Below the pieces are notes generated by a model. It searched no databases, was not told where the DNA came from, and saw only the letters and a program-made list of their open reading frames with translations. Positions 17,559 to 24,004 of a stretch of 32,909 nt of DNA are shown here, piece after piece (the stretch's first letter is position 1; the number at the start of each line of letters is the position of its first letter). Both the position numbers and the translations under genes were made by a program. Origin of the DNA: Candidatus Gastranaerophilales bacterium (lineage in GTDB: Bacteria; Cyanobacteriota; Vampirovibrionia; Gastranaerophilales; Gastranaerophilaceae); the NCBI GenBank assembly GCA_900770525.1, contig CAAHDT010000044.1, positions 1 to 32,909 of the forward strand, given 5' to 3'.

Positions 17559-18914
17559 TTATTCTTCATCTGGTTTATTTTGAGGAGAAATCGCGGCAGG
17601 AATTCTTATAATTTCAAGTTTAGTAATTCTTGCACCGTCAATTTCCTTAACGATAAAAGTCAAATCTTTGAACGTAACTTCGTCATTAACTTCCGCAATA
17701 CGTCCTAATAGCTTAACAACAAGTCCGCCAATAGTATCGACATCATCATCTTCCAAATCGTCGTTATCTAAGTCAAAGAACTCTGAAATTTCATCTAATC
17801 GCATCATAGCATTTGCAATATAAGTATTTGGCGCGATTTCCTTAATATCAGACTCTTCTTCCTCGTCAAATTCATCTTGAACATCTCCGAATATTTCTTC
17901 AAGAACATCTTCTAACGTAATCAAACCGGAAGTACCGCCAAATTCATCGACAACAATCGCCATCTGCCCTTTTCGTTTTTTAAATTCTAATACCAGATTA
18001 TCCATTGTAATGGTTTCCGGTACAAGTAAAACATCACGTAAAAGATTTTTAATCGGACAAACCTCATCTTTGATAGAAAGACAATACAAATCCTTTACAT
18101 GAACAAGCCCGATAATGTGATCAATATCATCATCATAAACAGGATATCTTGTGTACTGGCTTTCCGCAGCCAACTTATTTAATTCATCCAAACTCATATC
18201 AATAGGGATACAAACCATATCCGTACGCGGAACCATAACCTGCTTAGCTGTTAAATCAGAAAACTTGAATACGTTATGCAACATATCCTTTTCAGTTTCA
18301 TTCAACACGCCACCATCATAACTTGCATCTACCAACATATCTAACTCTTCAGTAGAATGCACCAATGAACCTTTATGAGAATGAGGGATGTGCAACATTT
18401 TTAAAACTAAATTTCCAAACCCGTTTAGCGCCCATATAAATGGTCCAAAAATAAACGTGATACCGTGCATAGGTCTTGCAATCAATAACGCTGTCTTTTC
18501 AGTGTATTCAAGAGCAATGGACTTCGGAATAAGTTCGCCCAAAACCACATGCAAGAATGTAATCAGTGCAAATGCTAATGTTGCTGAGACTGTGTGAGTC
18601 GCAACAGTTTGGCTTATTCCAGGTAAAAATACGAATAATGGCTCTATAATTCTTGCCAGAGTTCCTTCGCCAACCCAACCTAAACCGATACTTGATATAG
18701 TTACACCTAATTGCACTGCTGCAATAAATTTATCTAAATCTTTTAATGCTTCTAATGCTATTTTAGCGTTAAAGTCACCTTCTTTAACGAGTTGCTCTAT
18801 TCGAGTTTTTCTAACTTTAACCATAGCAAATTCTGATGCTACAAAAAAACCGTTTGAAAATAATAACAAAACAATTATTAATAAATTAAAAATTATATTA
18901 CCTGATTCACCCAT
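17559..18914 (-). CDS. CNNM/CorC (TlyC, HlyC)-type membrane protein with CBS pair
   Basis: 451 residues. The N-terminal CNNM (DUF21) domain has four hydrophobic segments within about residues 1-180 (IVLLLFSNGFFVASEFAMVKVRKTRIEQL is the standard opening). A CBS pair follows (about 205-330) with VMVPRTDMVCIP and GQMAIVVDEFGGTSGLITLEDVLEEI. The C-terminal CorC_HlyC domain is acidic. The family is linked to magnesium/cobalt efflux or transport, and the historical name hemolysin is misleading. Its own promoter lies just upstream. fliA follows after 77 bases, so read-through into fliA is possible. Confidence 0.92.
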   Translation of the reverse strand: MGESGNIIFNLLIIVLLLFSNGFFVASEFAMVKVRKTRIEQLVKEGDFNAKIALEALKDLDKFIAAVQLGVTISSIGLGWVGEGTLARIIEPLFVFLPGISQTVATHTVSATLAFALITFLHVVLGELIPKSIALEYTEKTALLIARPMHGITFIFGPFIWALNGFGNLVLKMLHIPHSHKGSLVHSTEELDMLVDASYDGGVLNETEKDMLHNVFKFSDLTAKQVMVPRTDMVCIPIDMSLDELNKLAAESQYTRYPVYDDDIDHIIGLVHVKDLYCLSIKDEVCPIKNLLRDVLLVPETITMDNLVLEFKKRKGQMAIVVDEFGGTSGLITLEDVLEEIFGDVQDEFDEEEESDIKEIAPNTYIANAMMRLDEISEFFDLDNDDLEDDDVDTIGGLVVKLLGRIAEVNDEVTFKDLTFIVKEIDGARITKLEIIRIPAAISPQNKPDEE

Positions 18915-18949
18915 TATCTCTCATTTAGTCCTTTATGAATATATTTTCA

Positions 18950-18978
18950 ATTATAATATTACACTAAAAAAAATGCAA
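18950..18978 (-). promoter_or_regulatory. Promoter of the CNNM/CorC gene
   Basis: Minus-strand TTGCAT (18978-18973), 17-base spacer, TATAAT (18955-18950). The start codon lies 35 bases downstream of the -10. Confidence 0.65.
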
Positions 18979-18983
18979 TAGCT

Positions 18984-19796
18984 TTACTTTACCCCAACTT
19001 CTCTAAGCTGAGTATATATCATCGGCGAAAATCCTTTCGTAGTTACAATATCTATAATTTTATACGGATTAGTAACACCAACAAGAGATGGCGAACTTAT
19101 GTGATAAATTCCGTTATCCATTTTTTCTTTATTTAAATGATAATGCCCGGAAACAATGGCAATTACATTATCATGTTTTTTCAAGATTGCCACATAATCC
19201 TCTGCACGGTAAACTTGATGCGACTTTTCCTCTGTTGGTGGCAAAATCGGGAAGTGCTGGAATACGACAACCTTTTTGTTTGCGTATTTAGTTAATTGGT
19301 TATCAAACCACTTTAGTGTTGATTCTCTATAATAGCCGTTTGTCCCGGGAATAGTTTCCTTAGCACCATCAAGCGCTATAAATACAAATTCACCACGCTT
19401 GAATACATAATTAGGCTTTGCAGGTCGATAAAACCAGTCGTGAGATTTTATAACTTCATAATATCTCTTTTTGGACAAACCATTACTTTTAAAGACATCA
19501 TGATTTCCAACAACTATGTAATAAGGAACATTCAACTTCTTAACTATCTTCATAAAAATATCCAAATTTTCAGTCTTAGAAGAATCGATATTATCACCTG
19601 TGAATACAACAAATGAGATGTTTTCTTGAGAATTTATATCTTCAACAGCAGCTTTCAAAACTTCTTGAGAATACTCACTTGCCTTAGATACATGAGTATC
19701 TGTTACTTGTACAAACTTTATTTCTCCTGCATTAACCTTCATTCCCAATGCCATTGAGAATATTAAAGAAGATAATATTAATATTTTTTTTATCAT
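18984..19796 (-). CDS. Secreted calcineurin-like metallophosphoesterase
   Basis: 270 residues with a signal peptide (KKILILSSLIFSMALGMKVNA, cleaved near residue 23). The dimetal phosphoesterase motifs are complete: DTH (about 33-35), GDN, GNHD, a His in QHFP and GHYH. The mature enzyme would act in the periplasm or outside on a phosphomonoester, phosphodiester or nucleotide; the substrate cannot be told. A weak GGAG lies eleven bases before the ATG. Divergent from rqcP, each with an extended -10 promoter. Confidence 0.88.
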   Translation of the reverse strand: MIKKILILSSLIFSMALGMKVNAGEIKFVQVTDTHVSKASEYSQEVLKAAVEDINSQENISFVVFTGDNIDSSKTENLDIFMKIVKKLNVPYYIVVGNHDVFKSNGLSKKRYYEVIKSHDWFYRPAKPNYVFKRGEFVFIALDGAKETIPGTNGYYRESTLKWFDNQLTKYANKKVVVFQHFPILPPTEEKSHQVYRAEDYVAILKKHDNVIAIVSGHYHLNKEKMDNGIYHISSPSLVGVTNPYKIIDIVTTKGFSPMIYTQLREVGVK

Positions 19797-19825
19797 AAAA
19801 AGAAATACTCCAATCTTATTTAAAG

Positions 19826-19834
19826 ATTATACCA
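19826..19834 (-). promoter_or_regulatory. Extended -10 promoter of the phosphoesterase gene
   Basis: Minus strand TGGTATAAT (19834-19826). No convincing -35, as usual for extended -10 promoters. Confidence 0.5.
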
Positions 19835-19849
19835 TGAACTACCAAACTG

Positions 19850-19858
19850 TGCTATAAT
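19850..19858 (+). promoter_or_regulatory. Extended -10 promoter of rqcP
   Basis: TGCTATAAT (19850-19858). Transcription would start near 19865, just before the AAAGG ribosome site of the S4-domain gene. It lies 16 bases from the opposed promoter of the phosphoesterase gene, so the two probably compete for polymerase. Confidence 0.55.
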
Positions 19859-19879
19859 GTAAAGCAAAGGTTATAAAAA

Positions 19880-20128
19880 ATGAGATTAGATAAATTTTTA
19901 AAAGTTTCAAGATTGATAAAAAGAAGAACAGTTGCCAATGAAGTTTCCGACATGGGAAGAATTCTGGTAAACGGCAACCAAGCAAAAGCCGCAAAACAGC
20001 TAAAAGAAGGCGATATTATAGAAATTGAATATGCTAACAGAAAAGTTATAGCGAAAGTTCTTAAAGTTCCAACCGGCAATGTAAGTGTTCAAGAGGCACC
20101 TTCTTTATATGAACTGATTAAATCTTAG
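19880..20128 (+). CDS. rqcP: S4-domain RNA-binding protein RqcP (YabO/Hsp15-like)
   Basis: 82 residues. The whole chain is one S4 fold: RLDKFLKVSRLIKRRTVANE, GRILVNGNQAKAAKQLKEGD, IIEIEYANRKVIAKV. It closely follows Bacillus YabO (RqcP). That protein binds 23S rRNA and stabilises P-site tRNA on obstructed large subunits during RqcH-driven alanine tailing in ribosome quality control; Hsp15 is the distant proteobacterial relative. Length and motif spacing favour RqcP. RqcH is not in the window. Start ATG at 19880, AAAGG nine bases upstream. Confidence 0.88.
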   Translation: MRLDKFLKVSRLIKRRTVANEVSDMGRILVNGNQAKAAKQLKEGDIIEIEYANRKVIAKVLKVPTGNVSVQEAPSLYELIKS

Positions 20129-20191
20129 TTGACTTTTCAAAAAAAATAATTAAACCACTATATGAAACTCATTCAAACGGATGATTTTATT

Positions 20192-20219
20192 TTGAAAAAT
20201 TAATTCATCATGATAAATA
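20192..20219 (+). promoter_or_regulatory. Possible promoter of the flagellar rod operon
   Basis: TTGAAA (20192-20197), 16 bases, TAAATA (20214-20219). No convincing sigma-28 site (TAAA-N15-GCCGATAA) is seen in 20129-20255, so the rod operon may be a sigma-70 (early/middle) unit. Confidence 0.35.
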
Positions 20220-20255
20220 TCCGTTAATATATTGAGTTAAGTAGAGGTAGTTATC

Positions 20256-20954
20256 ATGAAAATAAACGGCGGAATTGAATATTTCCAGAACGGTTTGAGA
20301 GTTCCATTAAGGGCTATGCAAGTTCAAAGTGAATTAATGGGAATTCATAACGAAAACATAACGGGATTTGACAAAGTCGGATACCAAAGACAAGAAGCGG
20401 TAGTATCATCTTTTACCGAGTATTTGGGTGTTGACGGAATATCAAAATCAACTGATGACAAAATTGGTCGTATAATGATGACAAAAAATCCTCTTGACTT
20501 AGCCATTGCAAACAAAGGTTATTTTCAAATAGAAACGGATACCGGAGTTCAGTTAACTCGAGATGGAAGATTTAAAATCGACAAGACTGGAAATCTTTTA
20601 ACTCTGGACGATAACAAAGTTTTGTCAAATGCAGGGATGCCAATTCAATTGCATATAGTACCTGATGATTTAAAGAAAATAAAGATAGACGATAACGGTG
20701 CTTTAAGTGTTTTCAACGACAAAACAATGAAGATGGAAGCTGTAGCAACAGTCGGTGTAGTTGACGCCAGAGGTGCAATTGTAACAGAGCCGAAAGTTAA
20801 GCAAGGTTATAGCGAATTTTCAAACGTTGCATTACAAAATGAATTTATAGAAATGATGCCTGTCATAAGAAACTTTGAAGCAAATCGTCAAGTATTCTTA
20901 ATTCAGAACCAGAATTTACAAAAAGTTATCAACCAACTAGGTTCTGCGTCATAG
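20256..20954 (+). CDS. Flagellar rod/hook-basal-body protein, FlgF/FlgG family (first copy)
   Basis: 232 residues, within the FlgF/FlgG range. It has the N-terminal rod helix (QVQSELMGIHNENITGFDKVGYQRQ, in place of the usual NNLANxxTxGYK) and the central NPLDLAIANKGYFQIETDTG, corresponding to the family block DLAIxGxGFFxV. GVQLTRDGRFKID and the C-terminal coiled helix FSNVALQNEFIEMMPVIRNFEANRQVF follow. Builds the axial rod through the periplasm. GAGG eight bases before the ATG. First of four genes in one unit. FlgF versus FlgG cannot be decided by eye; the C-terminal helix looks slightly more like FlgG. Confidence 0.88.
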   Translation: MKINGGIEYFQNGLRVPLRAMQVQSELMGIHNENITGFDKVGYQRQEAVVSSFTEYLGVDGISKSTDDKIGRIMMTKNPLDLAIANKGYFQIETDTGVQLTRDGRFKIDKTGNLLTLDDNKVLSNAGMPIQLHIVPDDLKKIKIDDNGALSVFNDKTMKMEAVATVGVVDARGAIVTEPKVKQGYSEFSNVALQNEFIEMMPVIRNFEANRQVFLIQNQNLQKVINQLGSAS

Positions 20955-20969
20955 TAGAGGTATAAAAAT

Positions 20970-21683
20970 ATGAAAAACTTACAAGGTATAATTAGAAAAA
21001 ACACCAACAATGTCCTTAACCAATGGGACAAACTGGGATATATCGCAAACAACCTTTCAAACTACAACACACGAGGTTATAAAGGTGTTCGTTTTGAACA
21101 AATGCTAAAGGAAGACGGTTATTTGAGCGGAGCCTTAAGAACTGATTATAGTCAAGGTTCGATTCAAGTAACAAGCAATCCATATGATATTGCAATAAAC
21201 GGACAAGGATATATTCCGGTATTTTCAAAAACAGGACAAGTTGCCTACACAAGAGATGGTGCCTTAAAGCAAGGTGTTGACGGCTATCTTGTAACGTCTG
21301 ATGATTGGATTGTTGGGAACGGTATTAAAATTCCATCAAATTGTTACAAATTTACGATAAAACCAAACGGTGATGTTTACGCTTACGACAAAGCAGATGT
21401 AAAGGGTAAAAAAATTGGAAACATTCCTTTGGTTAGGTTCGCAAATCCGGAAGGTTTAGAGTTAACCGATATGAACAAACTGACTCCGACAGCAGAATCC
21501 GGCGAAGCGGTTTTGGTTAAAGACCACGAATGTATAGCGCAAAACAACTTAGAAAATTCTAATGTAAGTATTATGGATTCTGTAAGTGACATGCTTAAGC
21601 TTAATGCATCAATGCTTGCAAGTACAAGGATGATGAAAGTTGTAGATGACATGTATAACAAATCGATAAATATCAGAGAATAA
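20970..21683 (+). CDS. Flagellar rod/hook-basal-body protein, FlgF/FlgG family (second copy)
   Basis: 237 residues. The opening helix has LGYIANNLSNYNTRGYKGVRF, the canonical rod motif. NPYDIAINGQGYIPVF and VAYTRDGALKQ match the FlgF/FlgG core, and LENSNVSIMDSVSDMLKLNASM gives the C-terminal helix found in rod and hook proteins. It starts 15 bases after the first copy, with GAGG nine bases before the ATG. The two copies are divergent from each other, consistent with one proximal (FlgF-like) and one distal (FlgG-like) rod component rather than a recent duplication. Confidence 0.88.
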   Translation: MKNLQGIIRKNTNNVLNQWDKLGYIANNLSNYNTRGYKGVRFEQMLKEDGYLSGALRTDYSQGSIQVTSNPYDIAINGQGYIPVFSKTGQVAYTRDGALKQGVDGYLVTSDDWIVGNGIKIPSNCYKFTIKPNGDVYAYDKADVKGKKIGNIPLVRFANPEGLELTDMNKLTPTAESGEAVLVKDHECIAQNNLENSNVSIMDSVSDMLKLNASMLASTRMMKVVDDMYNKSINIRE

Positions 21684-21706
21684 TAAAAGATAAAAGAGGA
21701 TAAATT

Positions 21707-22054
21707 ATGTATACACCTTTTGACAGTATGGGTAAAGTTTCATTAATGCTGGATCTTGTATCACAAAGACAAGTCGCATTGGGTTCTAACCTTGCGAACA
21801 TGCACACTCCAGGGTATGTAAGGCGTGATATTAATTTTCAGGAATACTTAGGCTCAATGAACAGTCCTATTGAAACAAAATTATCACAAAAACTCGGTCC
21901 ATCAGCAATAATAGAAGAGAAATATCAAGAAGAAATTCGTCCTGATAAAGAGCTTATGGAATTGCAAAATAACGCAATTTTATATTCAATGGCTACAAGA
22001 CGAATGTCGAATATTATAACAGAGATGAAAACAGTAATAAACGTAGGCAAATAA
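21707..22054 (+). CDS. flgB: Flagellar basal-body rod protein FlgB
   Basis: 115 residues, near family length. Pattern MLDLVSQRQVALGSNLANMHTPGYVRRDINFQEYL at the N-terminus corresponds to the FlgB/FlgC rod motif ANxxTPGYK. The C-terminal helix MELQNNAILYSMATRRMSNI matches FlgB (LAENxxxYxxxxxxLxxKxxxL). Forms the proximal rod. AGAGGA precedes the ATG. Followed by flgC after 14 bases. Confidence 0.9.
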   Translation: MYTPFDSMGKVSLMLDLVSQRQVALGSNLANMHTPGYVRRDINFQEYLGSMNSPIETKLSQKLGPSAIIEEKYQEEIRPDKELMELQNNAILYSMATRRMSNIITEMKTVINVGK

Positions 22055-22068
22055 GGCAGGTGAGATAA

Positions 22069-22512
22069 ATGGGTATACTTGAATCAATGAATATAGGTGA
22101 ACATGCTCTGAGGGCGCATGGTTATAGATTAGATGTTCACACAAAAAATATTGCAAACGTAGATACTCCTAATTATGTGAGAAAAATTCCTGTACTTAAC
22201 GCAACAGAAGACATTTCATTTCACGGGTTGATGAACGAAATGAAAGAGGATGTTTTTGGTGTTGGAACTTTACCATACTTGTCCGGTGGCGTTGTTTTCA
22301 ATGGAAGTGTTGAAGATCCGACATTAGGAGATAAGATATATAAGCCCGGACATCCCGATGCGGATTCAAACGGTTATATAAGAGCATCGAACGTAAACCC
22401 AATGGTTGAAATGGCTGATGCAATCCTTGCTCAAAGAGCTTATGAAGCGAACTTGGCTTTGGTAAGTATTACAAAGTCAATGGCGCAAAAAGCTATTGAA
22501 ATAGGAAGATAA
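22069..22512 (+). CDS. flgC: Flagellar basal-body rod protein FlgC
   Basis: 147 residues. N-terminal GEHALRAHGYRLDVHTKNIANVDTPNYVRK is the FlgC rod motif. The YKPGHPDADSNGYIRASNVNPMVEMADAI region corresponds to the FlgC signature YxPxHPDADxxGYVxxPNVN. The C-terminal AQRAYEANLALVSITKSM is typical. AGGTGAG precedes the ATG. Normally fliE follows flgC; here the next feature is an RNA element and tRNA-Leu, so the cluster ends. Confidence 0.95.
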   Translation: MGILESMNIGEHALRAHGYRLDVHTKNIANVDTPNYVRKIPVLNATEDISFHGLMNEMKEDVFGVGTLPYLSGGVVFNGSVEDPTLGDKIYKPGHPDADSNGYIRASNVNPMVEMADAILAQRAYEANLALVSITKSMAQKAIEIGR

Positions 22513-22572
22513 TAATTATTTAAAATAATATTTACGTTTTAGTATTTTTGTGATAAGCTAAGTACAAATTTG

Positions 22573-22660
22573 TGTCGATGTGGTACTCTGCCGCAGGAAA
22601 ACGATTGAGTATCGTTTTCCGAGAGGGTTGACCAAAGAGTCAACATCCAGCACATCGACA
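22573..22660 (+). ncRNA. Candidate structured RNA closed by a copy of the tRNA-Leu acceptor helix
   Basis: Three helices can be read directly. P1 is TGTCGATGTG (22573-22582) with CACATCGACA (22651-22660), ten perfect pairs. P2 is GGAAAACGAT (22596-22605) with ATCGTTTTCC (22611-22620), ten pairs. P3 is GTTGAC (22627-22632) with GTCAAC (22639-22644). The P2 loop GAGT could pair with ACTC (22585-22588) as a pseudoknot, or CTCT (22586-22589) with AGAG (22622-22625) could extend P2. The first 12 bases repeat the 5' end of the tRNA-Leu located 40 bases downstream, and the 3' strand repeats its CATCGACA. Inside, it has no D-arm, anticodon arm or T-loop, so it is not a tRNA. Function unknown. Confidence 0.6.
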
Positions 22661-22699
22661 ACAACGCACAAAGTAATTACAAGATGAATTTTTTAATTT

Positions 22700-22780
22700 G
22701 TCGATGTGGTGGAATGGTAGACACGCATGCTTGAGGTGCATGTGGCGAGAGCTGTGGGGGTTCAACTCCCCCCATCGACA
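22700..22780 (+). tRNA. tRNA-Leu, anticodon GAG
   Basis: Acceptor GTCGATG/CATCGAC, D-arm with GG of the D-loop in GAATGGTAGACAC, anticodon stem CATGC/GCATG around loop TTGAGGT (anticodon GAG). A long class II variable arm (TGGCGAGAGCTG) and T-arm GGGGG-TTCAACT-CCCCC follow, with discriminator A. CCA is not encoded. 81 bases. Confidence 0.95.
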
Positions 22781-22810
22781 ATTATTATACGAAGTATAAA
22801 ATGTTTATAT

Positions 22811-22876
22811 GAGGGAGGTGAACCCCACCGAACTAAGTTCGGTCAAGGTTCAAGCGCAAGCGAGCAGAGTGCGAAG
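22811..22876 (+). other. Structured intergenic element after tRNA-Leu
   Basis: Overlapping hairpins GGTG-AACCC-CACC and ACCGAAC-TAA-GTTCGGT (22827-22843), then a GC-richer stretch with GCGCAAGC, a possible GNRA-capped stem. No T-run follows. The base composition is visibly unlike the flanks. Could be a leader of the 22928 gene or a degraded repeat; only one copy is visible here. Confidence 0.35.
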
Positions 22877-22927
22877 GATTGAAAATAATAAGCTAAAATC
22901 GTTTACAATAAAGGAGTGTTTTTAAGA

Positions 22928-23290
22928 ATGGGTAAACTAAAAGAAATGTTTAATATATTAAGACAATATAGATTGCACTCAAAATACTATCCAAAATTAG
23001 CTTTCTTTTTCTTATTTTCGCTAGTAATTGGATTGTTTTCAAGATATGTTGTGACCAATAAAATTACTTCTCCTAAAGCTATAGTACTAATATTGTTCAT
23101 ATTAAGCTTTATCGTTGTTCCTTTAGGTAGTATTTATTATGTTATCAGATGCGGAATTTCTGTTTATAAAATTGGTAAAAACCAATTTGACCATAATTAT
23201 ACAAATCAACAAATTTGGCTAAGTGATATAACGTATATTTTATTAACGTTATATATATTTATCATTAATTACATTCCTAGTATTTCATAA
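22928..23290 (+). CDS. Small membrane protein of unknown function
   Basis: Not recognised. 120 residues from the ATG at 22928, AAGGAG eleven bases upstream; a GTG at 22916 overlaps that ribosome site and is less likely. A basic N-terminus (MGKLKEMFNILRQYRLHSKYY) precedes three hydrophobic segments (LAFFFLFSLVIGLF, AIVLILFILSFIVVPLGSIYYVI, ITYILLTLYIFIINYI). The loop between the second and third is short and polar. No catalytic motif. First of three co-directional membrane genes after tRNA-Leu, each with its own leader. Confidence 0.65.
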   Translation: MGKLKEMFNILRQYRLHSKYYPKLAFFFLFSLVIGLFSRYVVTNKITSPKAIVLILFILSFIVVPLGSIYYVIRCGISVYKIGKNQFDHNYTNQQIWLSDITYILLTLYIFIINYIPSIS

Positions 23291-23313
23291 GTAATATCAA
23301 TTTATGAAAAATA

Positions 23314-23342
23314 TTGCAATACTTATCTAATTATGCTAATAT
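23314..23342 (+). promoter_or_regulatory. Promoter of the 23412 gene
   Basis: TTGCAA (23314-23319), 17-base spacer, TAATAT (23337-23342). The leader to the ATG at 23412 is about 60 bases and contains GAGAGG six bases before the start. Confidence 0.6.
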
Positions 23343-23411
23343 CCCCTTGTAGTACGAGCTCAAAATAGTTGTCCGGTCGATGTTATATAAAATAGGATAG
23401 AGAGGCTATTT

Positions 23412-23867
23412 ATGTGGTTTATAATTTTTGGGGCAATATTAGTAATATTATTTATCATTTGGCAATTTAAAGCTATAATGAAATATGCTTTTAAATATGA
23501 CAATCTCAAGATTGATGCTGAACATGGTTTTCTTACGATAAATAGTGAAAAAATAAAATTTGTAGATATTAATTACATTACTGTAGAAGAATTAGAACAA
23601 CCTTCTATGGCTGAAAAGGTATTCACTCGCGGTGGACGCTATGCTTATATCTCAGATATTATAATATACTTAAAAGATGGTGCTATAAAAAAATGTACAC
23701 TTAATCATAAAGGAAGATTATATAAAACTTTGAAAATGTTACAACCATACGTTAAAGTTGAAGCCAATGTAGATTCTTTAAAAGAAGGTTTACCCAATTG
23801 GTTAACAATATTGTTGCTAATAATAGGCATTGTATGGATTATTCGTTTTTTTATACTTAATTATTAG
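23412..23867 (+). CDS. Two-helix membrane protein of unknown function
   Basis: Not recognised. 151 residues. One hydrophobic segment at each end (residues 2-19, WFIIFGAILVILFIIWQF, and about 130-149, WLTILLLIIGIVWIIRFF) brackets a soluble beta-rich domain of about 105 residues (LKIDAEHGFLTINSEKIKF, YISDIIIYLKDGAIKKCTL). The layout resembles PH-like membrane domains that read out a lipid or stress state, but the similarity is only in secondary-structure pattern. Own promoter and ribosome site (GAGAGG). Confidence 0.65.
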   Translation: MWFIIFGAILVILFIIWQFKAIMKYAFKYDNLKIDAEHGFLTINSEKIKFVDINYITVEELEQPSMAEKVFTRGGRYAYISDIIIYLKDGAIKKCTLNHKGRLYKTLKMLQPYVKVEANVDSLKEGLPNWLTILLLIIGIVWIIRFFILNY

Positions 23868-23876
23868 ATAAATTAT

Positions 23877-23948
23877 AAAGATATACTCGCCGTAGATTTA
23901 TCTGCGGTTCAAATGACAGTCAACATGCCTGTCGTTTGCGTTATCTTT
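23877..23948 (+). ncRNA. Candidate three-way-junction leader upstream of the 24005 gene
   Basis: AAAGATA (23877-23883) pairs with TATCTTT (23942-23948). Inside are CCGTAGAT-TT-ATCTGCGG (23890-23907, one G-U) and CAAATGACAG/CTGTCGTTTG (23910-23938, one mismatch). This is the general shape of a small riboswitch aptamer. A further ATAATAT/ATATTAT pairing lies between it and the ribosome site, where an expression platform would be. No known aptamer consensus is recognised. Confidence 0.4.
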
Positions 23949-24004
23949 GACTTCATAATATAATAAAGTTTGAAGCCAATATTATAAAGTTTTGAGGAGA
24001 ATAT

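Noticed and set aside
20150..20223. AACGGAT/ATCCGTT inverted repeat upstream of the flagellar operon as an operator
   Set aside because: The seven-base arms are about 35 bases apart with only partial inner pairing. Such matches are expected by chance.
22573..22660. Degenerate tRNA or intron-containing tRNA-Leu
   Set aside because: Only the acceptor helix matches. No D-arm, anticodon arm or T-loop can be drawn, and the interior cannot be spliced to give them.
22783..22800. Resemblance of TTATACGAAGTATAA to half a loxP site
   Set aside because: A short AT-rich hairpin after the tRNA; no second arm or spacer as in loxP, and no recombinase gene nearby.
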